Assembly: GCA_030651695.1 (NCBI GenBank)
Contig: JAUSCD010000029.1
Span: forward strand, 310,001 to 374,000
From: Pseudohongiella sp.
GTDB lineage: Bacteria > Pseudomonadota > Gammaproteobacteria > Pseudomonadales > Pseudohongiellaceae
Direction of reading: 5' to 3'
DNA: 64,000 nt
Made by a program: the position numbers and the translations under genes. Of this stretch, positions 8,582 through 17,740 are shown in pieces. The first letter of the stretch is position 1. Each line of letters starts with the position of its first letter. The notes beneath the pieces are model-generated. The model was not told the origin of the DNA. It ran no database searches and was given only the letters and a program-made list of their open reading frames with translations.

Positions 8582-8601
8582 CCGTGTACCAGCACACACG
8601 G
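8582..8601 (-). promoter_or_regulatory. Stem-loop in the rpsA leader
   Basis: CCGTGT (8582-8587) pairs with ACACGG (8596-8601) around an 8-base loop, about 100 bases before the rpsA start. In E. coli, S1 represses its own translation through leader hairpins. This stem could have a similar role, by analogy only. Confidence 0.4.
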
Positions 8602-8606
8602 GCCAA

Positions 8607-8651
8607 TTAAAAAAGTCTGACGACGGACATTGCTGGCTCCGCAATCAGACT
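8607..8651 (-). terminator. Terminator or attenuator between cmk and rpsA
   Basis: On the minus strand AGTCTGA pairs with TCAGACT, an inner TTGC/GCAA stem adds to it, and TTTTTT follows directly. It is 27 bases past the cmk stop and upstream of the rpsA leader. It may end most cmk transcripts, so rpsA needs its own promoter, or it may act as an attenuator. Confidence 0.65.
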
Positions 8652-8677
8652 GTTCTTGCTCTTAGAAAAGAGCCGTC

Positions 8678-9367
8678 TTACGACGTTTGCAAATCTACCA
8701 ATCCGAGAACCTTCTGCAATACTTCATCGATGCTCATCGAGCTTGTATCAATAAGCACTGCATCAGCGGCCGGGCGTAACGGAGCGATTGCCCTGTTGCT
8801 GTCCCTGTCGTCTCTGGTCTGGATATCTGCCAAAAGGTCGCAGAGCTTAACATCAATACCCTTTGCAATCAACTGCTTATATCGGCGATCTGCGCGCTCC
8901 TGGGCTGAAGCCGTCAGGAACACTTTTACAATGGCATCAGTGAAAACAACTGTGCCCATATCACGGCCATCGGCAACCAGCCCGGGCATCCTGCGAAACG
9001 CCCGTTGACGCTCAAGTAAAGCGGCCCTTACTGCCGGCAACGCAGCAACGGCAGAGGCTGCAGCGCCGGCCTGTTCGGTGCGGATTTGATCAGTGATTTC
9101 ACTGCTCTCCAGCCAGATACGCTCGTCCGAACCTGTTCCGAACCGGATATCCAGTTTTGATGCAATGTCAGAAAGAGCGGATTCATCTGACAGTGCTATC
9201 CCTTTAAGCTTGCCGGCAAGTGCCAGAATTCTGTAAAGCGCACCGCTATCCAGATAATGCCAGTTCAGCCGCTCAGCCGCCAATCGGCTTATGGTGCCTT
9301 TCCCTGCACCTCCCGGCCCGTCAATTGCTAACACTGGGGGGGGCGCACGACTTGCAATTTCTATCAC
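8678..9367 (-). CDS. cmk: Cytidylate kinase
   Basis: Cmk phosphorylates CMP and dCMP with ATP in pyrimidine nucleotide recycling. The P-loop is AIDGPGGAGKGT near residues 14-25. YLDSGALYR, VADGRDMGTVVF and RDDRDSNRAIAPL mark the CMP-binding and lid regions. The length of 229 is typical. It lies 46 bases after the tyrA-aroA fusion gene, the order seen in Pseudomonas. Confidence 0.96.
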   Translation of the reverse strand: MIEIASRAPPPVLAIDGPGGAGKGTISRLAAERLNWHYLDSGALYRILALAGKLKGIALSDESALSDIASKLDIRFGTGSDERIWLESSEITDQIRTEQAGAAASAVAALPAVRAALLERQRAFRRMPGLVADGRDMGTVVFTDAIVKVFLTASAQERADRRYKQLIAKGIDVKLCDLLADIQTRDDRDSNRAIAPLRPAADAVLIDTSSMSIDEVLQKVLGLVDLQTS

Positions 9368-9413
9368 ATGTATTTCCTTGGATATGGCTTTCAGATATTT
9401 GAAATAACTGCTT

Positions 9414-11228
9414 TTAATTGATATTAAAATTCAGTCCGAATCCCATTTCCGCCATCAGATGCAACAGGCCCGGGTAATTTTCCGCCAGCTCGCCGGGTTG
9501 TGTGACAATCAGCTGCCCTTGAACTTTTTGTGCCATTACGATAGCTATCAGACAAGATACAATATTTGAAGAAAGATTGAGTTCTGCTGCTTGCAATGGT
9601 ACCGGACGAATAACAAGAACTCCATTTTCAAAGTCAGTGCCGGCCGCCCAGTCAATGAGTTCGCTGGCGTCCCTTATCAGGTTTTGCGCCCTGTCAGCAT
9701 TTATGACAATGCTGGTTTCGCCTACCGCAAGAGCCGCTGCTGCAAAAATGGTCAGTAACTGATCATCTGGCAGCTGAGTCCCCGACAGATCAAGTCTTGC
9801 ACCAGACAAGACTGATGAGCGGCAGACAATCTCCTGCCCTTCCCCCTCATCAGTGTCGATTAACTCGATATTAGCACCCAGTTTTTGCAGGCACTCCAGC
9901 ACTGAGCCAGACTGATGGGGCTCGGTAACTGCCTGCAACTGGATGATCGACTCCGGCAAAATTGTGGCACCCAACACCATCAATCCAACCAGAAACGGGT
10001 CTGCAGGAAGTGCCACAGTCAATGATTGTCCCGTCTCTGCATGGTTTCCGGACGGCTGTTCGCCATAAACCCAGACCACGCCGTCCTCCGGACCAACAAC
10101 GGGGACGCCGGTTGCGCGTAGATCGTGTATTGCGGCAAGTGCCGCAATGCTTTCGGGAAAGCCTTCAATTCTGCTAACCCCTGAGGAATTTGCACTCTTT
10201 TCCAGTGCTTTGCATGCAACGGTTAGATTGGCAGGAGGTCTGTAGAATCCGCTCAAGGAGGATCCGGGGCGTACCGCGATATATTCCGGGTCGATCGTAA
10301 AACCTGATGTGGTCAGGTCTTGAGCCATTGTCCCTGAGGGTCTGAATCGACGAATAAACTCGTCTCGTACGCGTTTCGCCCGCGCAAACTCTGATTGCAT
10401 GCCATCGCCATCACCCTGTAACAGACGTTTGCGCATTTCTCCAAGACTGCTGACGTAGGCATCGAGCACATCAACGGTGGCGTCACAATTAGCCAGAAAT
10501 ATATCGCGCCACATGTATGGGTCGCTGGACGCAATGCGGCTAAAATCTGCAAAACCGCCAGCGGCATAGTCAAAAACCTGCTGCGCCCTGTCGCGCTCGC
10601 TCACTGAATCAACCAAGGTGTTAACCAGCGTAAAGGCCAGCAGATGCGGCAGATGGCTGGTTCCCGCGAGCACCTCGTCGTGCCGCTCAGGTGTCATTCC
10701 ATGCACATCCGCGCCAAGGGTCTGCCACAATTGCATGACTGTTCTCACTGCCTGCGAGCTGTTTTCTGCCAGCGGCGTCAGAATCACTTTACGATTGCGA
10801 AAAAGATCCGCTCTCGAGGCTTTATATCCACTCTGTTCAGAGCCTGCAATGGGGTGACCGGGTACAAAACGATGTAACGAATCTGCGTACAGACGCCGCG
10901 CGTCTTTGACTACGTTGCCTTTGACGCTGGCGGCATCTGTAATAATAACGTCAGGTCCAATCAGGTTCCTCAATTGCTCCAGTATGGGCCGCACAGTCAG
11001 AGTAGGCGTGCAAAGTATAATGAGATCGGCCTGAGGAGCCATGGTTTCCAGATTAGTGGAACAGGCATGGATGCTGCCATCTATCAGCGCTGACTGTAGA
11101 GCCGTCTCATCCCGCCCGTGTGCCAGAATCCGGATGCCGGGAACAGCATGGGCCAAGCCACGGGCTATGGAGCCGCCAATCAGCCCGAGGCCGATAATAA
11201 GAATGGTTTTATTTTCCAGAAGGCTCAC
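9414..11228 (-). CDS. tyrA: Prephenate dehydrogenase fused to a shortened, catalytically degenerate EPSP-synthase-like domain
   Basis: Residues 1-300 form an intact TyrA, which makes 4-hydroxyphenylpyruvate for tyrosine. It has GLGLIGGS (13-20) for NAD, GHPIAGSE (124-131) with the catalytic His, and SHLPHLLAF (191-199). Residues 310-604 align with AroA, as in the Pseudomonas TyrA-AroA fusion, but the expected shikimate-pathway motifs are gone. PGDKSISHR has become PGSSLSGFYR, LRVKESDR and DHRxAM are not recognisable, and roughly 150 residues of the N-terminal globular domain are missing. The reading frame stays open with no frameshift. EPSP synthase activity is very unlikely, so a true AroA should exist elsewhere. 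It starts with GTG, overlapping the pheA stop as GTGA. Confidence 0.88.
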   Translation of the reverse strand: MSLLENKTILIIGLGLIGGSIARGLAHAVPGIRILAHGRDETALQSALIDGSIHACSTNLETMAPQADLIILCTPTLTVRPILEQLRNLIGPDVIITDAASVKGNVVKDARRLYADSLHRFVPGHPIAGSEQSGYKASRADLFRNRKVILTPLAENSSQAVRTVMQLWQTLGADVHGMTPERHDEVLAGTSHLPHLLAFTLVNTLVDSVSERDRAQQVFDYAAGGFADFSRIASSDPYMWRDIFLANCDATVDVLDAYVSSLGEMRKRLLQGDGDGMQSEFARAKRVRDEFIRRFRPSGTMAQDLTTSGFTIDPEYIAVRPGSSLSGFYRPPANLTVACKALEKSANSSGVSRIEGFPESIAALAAIHDLRATGVPVVGPEDGVVWVYGEQPSGNHAETGQSLTVALPADPFLVGLMVLGATILPESIIQLQAVTEPHQSGSVLECLQKLGANIELIDTDEGEGQEIVCRSSVLSGARLDLSGTQLPDDQLLTIFAAAALAVGETSIVINADRAQNLIRDASELIDWAAGTDFENGVLVIRPVPLQAAELNLSSNIVSCLIAIVMAQKVQGQLIVTQPGELAENYPGLLHLMAEMGFGLNFNIN

Positions 11229-12103
11229 GGTTCCGCAGTACCGGAGGTTGGTGCACGAGGAAACGAGCCCAGATTTTTGATCTTCACCGCCCGGCCGGCC
11301 AATTGCTGAAACACATGACGAACAGGCTCATCGTCCATATGTCCCTCAAAGTCGATAAAAAATATGTAGGACCACATATCGTCTCTTGCAGGTCTGGTTT
11401 CAATACGCGTCAAACTGACCTGATATTGGTCAAATGGTTCAAGCAGCCGAAATAGCGCACCAGGCTTGTTTTCCGTGTACACCAGTATTGAAGTCTTGTC
11501 ATTTCCCGTCGGGAAAGTCTGACGCGCACGAGACATCACAAGAAAACGGGTGGTGTTATTGCGCCTGTCCTGAATCCGGGGATAAACAATCGACAGACCA
11601 AAGTTGCGCGCTGCCATTTCGCCGGCAATCGCTGCTGTTGTTTTGTCTTCAGATGCCAATCTGGCTGCAATCGCATTGCTACTGGCCTCACAAAGCTCCG
11701 TATCCGGATAATGTGTCCGCAGCCATAACCTGCACTGACCAAGCGATTGTTTGTGCGAAACAATACGTCGAATTCCCGCCAGCGACGCAGGATCTTTCAG
11801 CATCAGATTGTGCTCAATCGGCAGATAAATTTCTCCGACTATCACAAGAGAGGTATCAATCAGGCAATCCAGCGTATTGTTAACCGCACCCTCTGTAGAG
11901 TTTTCTACCGGCACCACCCCATACATGGCATTGCCGGCTTCAACTTCCAGAAACACATCGTCTATGGCGCCAACGCTGATGCGGTCAGCGCTGGTGCCTG
12001 CACCAAAGTAACGTTCAACGGCCGCATGGGAAAAGGTGCCCAGCGGACCGAGAAAAGCGACCTTAACTGCAGTGTCAGTCATCCTGGGCACCAGGTTCGT
12101 CAT
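11225..12103 (-). CDS. pheA: Prephenate dehydratase, monofunctional, with ACT domain
   Basis: It converts prephenate to phenylpyruvate for phenylalanine synthesis. The dehydratase domain starts at [13 protein letters not shown] and includes [12 protein letters not shown] and the catalytic NNTTRFLV. The ACT domain follows ([28 protein letters not shown]) and should bind Phe for feedback control. It has 292 residues and lacks the N-terminal chorismate mutase domain of the usual gammaproteobacterial P-protein. An in-frame ATG at 12082 is an alternative start; neither has a good SD. It overlaps the gyrA end, and serC and hisC, which stand here in Pseudomonas, are missing. Confidence 0.93.
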   Translation of the reverse strand: MTNLVPRMTDTAVKVAFLGPLGTFSHAAVERYFGAGTSADRISVGAIDDVFLEVEAGNAMYGVVPVENSTEGAVNNTLDCLIDTSLVIVGEIYLPIEHNLMLKDPASLAGIRRIVSHKQSLGQCRLWLRTHYPDTELCEASSNAIAARLASEDKTTAAIAGEMAARNFGLSIVYPRIQDRRNNTTRFLVMSRARQTFPTGNDKTSILVYTENKPGALFRLLEPFDQYQVSLTRIETRPARDDMWSYIFFIDFEGHMDDEPVRHVFQQLAGRAVKIKNLGSFPRAPTSGTAEP

Positions 12104-14717
12104 CAGTATCGTCGACGTCTGCTGCTACATTGGCCGCAGCAGCCAGCTCTTCTGCATCAAGCTCAATCGTTTGCAGGTTGTCTGACTCATCAGGCTCAGC
12201 TACCGTCTGAATACCTACCAGCGCCTCGTCCTCTTTAACTCTGATCAGGCGCACGCCCTGAGTATTGCGACTCAGCACAGGCACCTCATCAACTCGTGTT
12301 CGCACCATGGTGCCGCGATCGCTGATGAGAATGATCTGCTCCCCGCTGGCTACCTGTACTGCACCTACCAATGGTCCGTTTCGATCACTGGTTTGCATGG
12401 CTATTACGCCCTGGCCGCCGCGACCATAAACCGGAAAATCCGGTGTCTGGGTACGCTTGCCGTAGCCGTTCTGGCTGACGGTGAGAACCTGCTTGTCTTC
12501 CTCCGGAATAATCAACGCAATCATTTCGTGATCCTGCGCCAGTCGAATACCACGTACACCGCGGGCGGTACGGCCCATGGTGCGGACATCGGTTTCGCGG
12601 AAACGCAGGACTTTGCCGCTGCTGCTGAACAGCATGATGTCTCGCTCCCCATCAGTCAGTGCTGTACCGATCAGTCTGTCACCCTCGTCAAGTTCAATGG
12701 CTCGCAAACCAACACTTCTGGGGCGCGAGAAACTTAACAGTTCGGTCTTTTTGACCGTACCCTGGGCTGTGGCCATGAACACGAAATTACCTTCTGTATA
12801 TTCACGGATAGGAAGCATGCTGGTAATGCGCTCACCTTCTTCCAGTGGCAGAATGTTGACCAGCGGCCGGCCGCGTGCAGTCCGGCTAGCCAATGGAATA
12901 TTGAATACTCTGAGCCAATACACTTTGCCTGCGCTGCTGAAACACAGCAGCGTATCGTGGCTGCTGGCAATCAGCAGGTGTTCCAGTTCGTCTTCGTCTT
13001 TGAGCGAGGCTGCAGCCTTACCCATGCCGCCGCGACGTTGGGCCTGATAGTCTGCCAACGGCTGCGACTTGGCATAACCACCACGGGAGATCGTCACTAC
13101 ACGATCTTCCTCGGTGATCAGATCTTCCATGGTGAGATCGAGTTGCGAGGCAACGATTTCGGTTTTTCGTTTGTCGCCATAATTTGCACGCACCAGATTG
13201 AGCTCTTCACGCATGACTTCAAACAGCCTTGTCTCGCTGTTCAGAATATGAAGAAACTCTGAAATCTGTTGCAGCAACTCTTTGTAATCGTTAATGAGTT
13301 TTTCATGCTCGAGTCCGGTCAGGCGGTGCAGCCGGAGATCAAGGATGGCTTGGGCCTGAGCCGGCGAGAGATAGTACTCCTGGTCTTTCAGACCGTACTC
13401 GACTGGTAACTCTTCGGGGCGACAGGCATCAGCACCAGCTTCACCCAGCATGGTCAGTACACTTGCAGACAGCCATGAACGGGCAAGCAATTTTTCTTTG
13501 GCTTCGGCCGAGCTGGGTGATTCCTTTATGAGCTGAATTACCGCGTCGATGTTTGCCAGCGCGACTGCCAGGCCTTCAAGAATGTGGCCCTTTTCGCGCG
13601 CTTTGCGCAGCAGGAAAATGGTTCTGCGTGTGACGACTTCGCGTCTGTGGCGGATAAACGCCTGCAGAATCTCTTTCAGATTCAGAAGTTTTGGTTGGCC
13701 GTCGACCAGAGCCACCATATTGATGCCAAAAACTGATTGCATCTGAGTCTGGGCGTACAGATTGTTCAGAACCACTTCGCCAACTTCGCCACGACGCAGC
13801 TCGATCACAACGCGCAGGCCGTCTTTGTCAGACTCGTCGCGCAATTCAGTGATGCCTTCGATCTTTTTCTCTTTTACCAGTTCGGCGATCTTTTCTACCA
13901 GACGCGCTTTGTTCAGCTGATAAGGAATTTCAGTAATGATAATGGTCTGTTTGCCGGACTTGTCATCTTCGATGACTTCGGCACGTGCGCGCATGTAGAT
14001 ACGGCCACGACCGGTGCGGTAGGCTTCAATAATCCCAGCGCGGCCATTAATGATAGCGGCAGTCGGGAAATCCGGACCTTTAACATATTCCATCAACTCG
14101 TCGATGGTAATGTCTTCGTTGTCCATCATGGCGAGGCAGGCATCCACCACCTCAGTCAGATTGTGAGGTGGAATATTAGTTGCCATGCCCACAGCGATGC
14201 CGCTGGACCCATTAACCAGCAGATTCGGAACCTGGGTCGGGAATACATCGGGAATCTGTTCAGTGCCGTCGTAGTTATCCGAGAAATCGACAGTCTCTTT
14301 GTCCAGGTCAGCCATCAGATCATGTGCGATCTTCGCCATGCGGATTTCGGTATAACGCATCGCAGCTGCAGCGTCACCGTCAATCGAGCCGAAGTTACCC
14401 TGACCGTCTACCAACGGGTATCTGAGCGAGAAGCTCTGTGCCATACGAACTATGGTGTCGTACACAGCAGAGTCACCATGGGGGTGATACTTACCGATTA
14501 CGTCGCCGACTACCCTTGCAGATTTTTTATAGGGTTTATTCCAGTCGTTGGACAGCACATTCATCGCAAACAGGACTCGTCGATGAACAGGTTTCAGTCC
14601 GTCCCGCACATCCGGCAGGGCGCGTCCGACAATCACACTCATGGCATAAGCAAGGTAGGACTCCCTCATTTCGCTTTCAAGCGAGACCGGGAGGATCTGT
14701 TTGGTAGATTCCGTCAT
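12075..14717 (-). CDS. gyrA: DNA gyrase subunit A
   Basis: GyrA carries the DNA-cleaving half of gyrase, which introduces negative supercoils. The 880-residue form has the winged-helix/tower N-terminal part and a C-terminal beta-pinwheel containing the gyrase box QRRGGMGK. The start at 14717 is preferred over an in-frame ATG at 14744, because [14 protein letters not shown] lines up with E. coli MSDLAREITPVNIE and GGAA precedes it. With that start, Ser83, Asp87 and the catalytic Tyr122 fall at E. coli numbers. Ser83 and Asp87 are the quinolone-sensitive residues. The C-terminus is acidic ([13 protein letters not shown]). Confidence 0.97.
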   Translation of the reverse strand: MTESTKQILPVSLESEMRESYLAYAMSVIVGRALPDVRDGLKPVHRRVLFAMNVLSNDWNKPYKKSARVVGDVIGKYHPHGDSAVYDTIVRMAQSFSLRYPLVDGQGNFGSIDGDAAAAMRYTEIRMAKIAHDLMADLDKETVDFSDNYDGTEQIPDVFPTQVPNLLVNGSSGIAVGMATNIPPHNLTEVVDACLAMMDNEDITIDELMEYVKGPDFPTAAIINGRAGIIEAYRTGRGRIYMRARAEVIEDDKSGKQTIIITEIPYQLNKARLVEKIAELVKEKKIEGITELRDESDKDGLRVVIELRRGEVGEVVLNNLYAQTQMQSVFGINMVALVDGQPKLLNLKEILQAFIRHRREVVTRRTIFLLRKAREKGHILEGLAVALANIDAVIQLIKESPSSAEAKEKLLARSWLSASVLTMLGEAGADACRPEELPVEYGLKDQEYYLSPAQAQAILDLRLHRLTGLEHEKLINDYKELLQQISEFLHILNSETRLFEVMREELNLVRANYGDKRKTEIVASQLDLTMEDLITEEDRVVTISRGGYAKSQPLADYQAQRRGGMGKAAASLKDEDELEHLLIASSHDTLLCFSSAGKVYWLRVFNIPLASRTARGRPLVNILPLEEGERITSMLPIREYTEGNFVFMATAQGTVKKTELLSFSRPRSVGLRAIELDEGDRLIGTALTDGERDIMLFSSSGKVLRFRETDVRTMGRTARGVRGIRLAQDHEMIALIIPEEDKQVLTVSQNGYGKRTQTPDFPVYGRGGQGVIAMQTSDRNGPLVGAVQVASGEQIILISDRGTMVRTRVDEVPVLSRNTQGVRLIRVKEDEALVGIQTVAEPDESDNLQTIELDAEELAAAANVAADVDDTDDEPGAQDD

Positions 14718-14793
14718 ATTATTTCCATCATGCTGTTCCGTCATTTTCTGCCAGTCTCAGGGGGCTTGAATCCCAGCTGATCCGGCAGCTTCT

Positions 14794-14814
14794 GGCGCCT
14801 GCTTTGCAGGTGCC
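14794..14814. promoter_or_regulatory. Strong hairpin in the gyrA-mtaD divergent region
   Basis: GGCGCCTGC (14794-14802) pairs with GCAGGTGCC (14806-14814), 9 bp with one G-T pair and a TTT loop. It lies about 77 bases before the gyrA start, so it is likely to be in the gyrA 5' leader. No T-run follows it on the minus strand. Confidence 0.5.
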
Positions 14815-14904
14815 TTAAAACGTCGGGATGTTACCATAGACAGCCCTCTGCCGGACACTAAAATCCGGATTGATATCAATCTCCTGCTGCGCTGCAAACT
14901 TGGT

Positions 14905-14910
14905 TATAAT
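14905..14910 (+). promoter_or_regulatory. -10 element for mtaD-ubiG-mupP-yciK
   Basis: A perfect TATAAT lies 35 bases before the mtaD ATG. No good -35 is seen at 16-18 bases upstream, so an activator or weak -35 is assumed. Confidence 0.45.
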
Positions 14911-14944
14911 CGCCGCCCACACTAGTCGGTGACGGATATGGTTT

Positions 14945-16294
14945 ATGAGCAACCCGAATGCAGTTGATGCTGATCTTGTGATACATGCCAGCTGGATTAT
15001 TCCGGCCACCGAGGACAATCTGGTGCATCGGGATGCCTGCCTGGCTGTTGCTGACGGCAAGATTCTGGGTATTTGCAGCAGTCATGCTGCAGACGGGCAT
15101 TTCCGGGCTGGAAAAACCTTGCATCTGGACGGACAGGTGCTTATCCCGGGTCTGATCAATACCCATGGCCATGCAGCGATGACGCTGTTCAGGGGCATCG
15201 CCGACGATTTGCCGCTGCAGACATGGCTGGAGCAGCACATCTGGCCCCTGGAAGCCCAATTTGTCAGCGAAGACTTTGTCTATCAAGGCACCCAGCTGGC
15301 CATAGCCGAGATGATTCGCTCGGGAACTACCTGTTTTGCCGACATGTACTTTTTCCCTGAAGCCAGCGCCCGCGCCGCTACAGAGGCTGGCATGAGAGTG
15401 CAACTGGCTGCACCAGTCATCGATTTCCCTAATCCCTGGTCTGCCAATGCAGACGAGGGCATTTTTAAAACAACGCAACTGCATGACGCCTGGCGCAACA
15501 GCGAACTGGTCAGCACCGCCTTCGGTCCGCATGCGCCTTACTCGGTTGCTGACGGCCCGTTAAAAAGGATTGCAGTTTTAGCCGAGGAGCTCGATCTGCC
15601 AATCCACATGCATGTTCACGAAACCGCTCTGGAAGTTGCGCAGGCTGTCCGGGATCTGGGGCAGCGCCCGATAAAAAGGCTCTATGATCTTGGGCTGCTG
15701 AGCCCGAGACTCATCTGCGTGCACGCGACTCAGCTGAATGAGCAGGATATTGAGTTGTTAAAGGAGTCAGGGGCTCATGTTGCCCACTGCCCAGAATCCA
15801 ACCTTAAGCTCGCCAGCGGATTTTGTCCGGTGGATACGCTGCTCACACGTGGCATCAATGTCTGCCTCGGGACTGATGGTGCTGCCAGCAACAATGATCT
15901 GGACATGTTTTCTGAAATGCGTAGTGCGGCATTGCTGGCCAAAGCCGTCAGCGGAGACGCCAGTGCCCTTCCGGCATACAGAGCCTTGCGTATGGCCACC
16001 CTGGACGGCGCGCGAGCGCTGGGGCTGGATCGTATGACCGGTTCTCTGGAGCCTGGCAAATGTGCTGATATCGTTGCTGTCCGGCTAGATGAGCTGAACA
16101 CAGTTCCGGTTCACAATCCGGTTTCGCAATTGGTCTACAGTACACAAGCCAGCCAGGTCAGCCATGTATGGGTCAATGGCAAGCAACTACTCAATGACGG
16201 TGAACTGACCTCCATTAATCGCCGTAACCTTCTGGAAATAGCCCGCCACTGGCAAGACACTTTGGGAACCCGTTATGACACAGCCAAACAGTAA
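14945..16294 (+). CDS. mtaD: 5'-methylthioadenosine/S-adenosylhomocysteine deaminase, TRZ/ATZ amidohydrolase family
   Basis: This is a metal-dependent amidohydrolase predicted to deaminate methylthioadenosine or S-adenosylhomocysteine to the inosine forms. Metal ligands are visible: THGH (His74, His76), IHMHVHE, and GTDGAASNNDLDMF with the catalytic Asp. The 449-residue length and the position divergent from gyrA and upstream of ubiG match the Pseudomonas gene studied as mtaD. The substrate is inferred from that family; other TRZ/ATZ deaminases (guanine, chlorotriazine) look similar at this level. The 3' end overlaps ubiG by 20 bases, showing an operon. Confidence 0.85.
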   Translation: MSNPNAVDADLVIHASWIIPATEDNLVHRDACLAVADGKILGICSSHAADGHFRAGKTLHLDGQVLIPGLINTHGHAAMTLFRGIADDLPLQTWLEQHIWPLEAQFVSEDFVYQGTQLAIAEMIRSGTTCFADMYFFPEASARAATEAGMRVQLAAPVIDFPNPWSANADEGIFKTTQLHDAWRNSELVSTAFGPHAPYSVADGPLKRIAVLAEELDLPIHMHVHETALEVAQAVRDLGQRPIKRLYDLGLLSPRLICVHATQLNEQDIELLKESGAHVAHCPESNLKLASGFCPVDTLLTRGINVCLGTDGAASNNDLDMFSEMRSAALLAKAVSGDASALPAYRALRMATLDGARALGLDRMTGSLEPGKCADIVAVRLDELNTVPVHNPVSQLVYSTQASQVSHVWVNGKQLLNDGELTSINRRNLLEIARHWQDTLGTRYDTAKQ

Positions 16295-16985
16295 CCGTGA
16301 TGACGCGGAAATTCGCAAATTTGAAGCGCTCGCCTCCCGTTGGTGGGATGCCAATAGTGAGTTTCGTCCGTTGCACGAAATCAACCCCCTGCGCATGGGA
16401 TTTATCAGTAGCAAAATCAATCCTGCCGGACAGCGTTGTATTGATATCGGTTGCGGGGGCGGCATCCTGAGCGAAGCGCTGGCCCGTCAGGGTGCCAGCG
16501 TCACGGCCATAGATCTGGCCGAAGCCTCACTGGCAGTTGCCAGACTGCACAATCTGGAAAGTGGACTGGATATCCACTACGAAAACATTTCTGCGGAAGC
16601 CATCGCGGAGCGCGACGCGGGCCTGTACGATATTGTCACGTGCCTCGAAATGCTTGAGCACGTTCCTGATCCGGAGTCTGTCGTTGCGGCTTGTGTGCAA
16701 TTGGTCAGGCCTGGCGGTCATCTATTTTTTTCTACCATTAACCGCAACCCCAAGTCATGGTTGTTTGCAATTGTAGGTGCGGAGTACGTTCTCGGCCTGC
16801 TGCCCAAGGGTACACATGACTACGCCAAATTCATAAAACCGTCAGAGCTTGCGAATTGGTGTCGCCATCACGGCTTACAGCAAGGAGAGCTCGTTGGTAT
16901 GGCATACAATCCTCTGACCAAAAAATACAGCCTGGAAAAAAACATAGATGTTAACTACGTTTCTCACTACCAAAAACCCGAATAA
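16275..16985 (+). CDS. ubiG: Ubiquinone biosynthesis O-methyltransferase
   Basis: UbiG performs both O-methylations in ubiquinone synthesis with SAM. The N-terminal FEALASRWWDANSEFRPLHE is characteristic. Motif I is DIGCGGGILSEALA, followed by the acidic VTAIDLAE and the EMLEHVPDP segment. At 236 residues it is normal. The ATG sits inside the 3' end of mtaD, in another frame, which fits translational coupling. Confidence 0.95.
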   Translation: MTQPNSNRDDAEIRKFEALASRWWDANSEFRPLHEINPLRMGFISSKINPAGQRCIDIGCGGGILSEALARQGASVTAIDLAEASLAVARLHNLESGLDIHYENISAEAIAERDAGLYDIVTCLEMLEHVPDPESVVAACVQLVRPGGHLFFSTINRNPKSWLFAIVGAEYVLGLLPKGTHDYAKFIKPSELANWCRHHGLQQGELVGMAYNPLTKKYSLEKNIDVNYVSHYQKPE

Positions 16986-17011
16986 TTACAGTGTATAAAA
17001 ACAATGATCTA

Positions 17012-17731
17012 ATGAGTAATGTGAGGTCTGGTAACAGACAACTGCTGTGTCCGGGCTTGACAGTATTGTTCGATCTTGACGGAACACTGGTTGATACCGC
17101 TCCGGATTTTCAGGCAGTGCTGAATCATTTGTGCGCAATCCACAACGTTGTTCCGCCCAGCGCGCAGGCAATCCACTCAACGGTGTCCAGCGGCGCCCGG
17201 GCTTTGATAACGCTTTCGTTCAACATGGGGCCGGAAAACAGCCGCTTCCCCGGGTTGCTTCAGGAATTGCTGGATAGTTATGAGCGACAGATAGACAACA
17301 CCATGGCTAAACTTTATCCGGATATGGATCGGCTGCTGCAACTGCTGGAACAACAGTCCATTCCCTGGGGAGTTGTGACTAACAAACCTGAGCGCTTTTC
17401 GAAACCATTGATGGCTAAACTCGGGCTGATGTCTCGCTGTGCAGTATTGATTTGCCCTGACCATGTCCGATATACGAAACCACATCCGGAGCCTCTGTTG
17501 TTAGCATGCACGCTCACTGGCGGAACTGCCGGGCAGAGTATTTATGTGGGTGACCATCCACGCGATATTGAAGCAGGAAAAGCGGCTGGCATGAAAACAA
17601 TTGCCGCTGCCTATGGATATATGCCGGAATCACCTCCGGTGGAAAGCTGGGAGGCTGACCTTGTTGTTGGCTCCGCCAAAGAAATCATCGACTATTTTTG
17701 GCCGGGCAGACCCCCTGGCCTCAATGACTAA
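17012..17731 (+). CDS. mupP: HAD phosphatase, probable N-acetylmuramic acid 6-phosphate phosphatase
   Basis: It has the HAD motifs: FDLDGTLVDTAPD (nucleophile Asp21 and Asp23 from this start), the Thr motif VVTNKP, Lys in YTKPHPEP, and VGDHPRDIEAGKAAG. These were formerly called phosphoglycolate phosphatases (gph). In Pseudomonas the gene between ubiG and yciK is mupP, which removes phosphate from MurNAc-6-P in peptidoglycan recycling. The call rests on this synteny. The start is uncertain: GTG 16991, ATG 17012 or GTG 17021 are in frame, none with a strong SD. Confidence 0.82.
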   Translation: MSNVRSGNRQLLCPGLTVLFDLDGTLVDTAPDFQAVLNHLCAIHNVVPPSAQAIHSTVSSGARALITLSFNMGPENSRFPGLLQELLDSYERQIDNTMAKLYPDMDRLLQLLEQQSIPWGVVTNKPERFSKPLMAKLGLMSRCAVLICPDHVRYTKPHPEPLLLACTLTGGTAGQSIYVGDHPRDIEAGKAAGMKTIAAAYGYMPESPPVESWEADLVVGSAKEIIDYFWPGRPPGLND

Positions 17732-17740
17732 GGAATAAAA

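Noticed and set aside
9414-10300. Frameshift as the cause of the damaged AroA domain
   Set aside because: One open frame runs through the whole fusion and the remaining AroA-like blocks are in order, so loss is by deletion and substitution.
13737-14780. 347-residue plus-strand ORF opposite gyrA
   Set aside because: Long only because of gyrA codon bias; the gyrA frame is clearly the real one.
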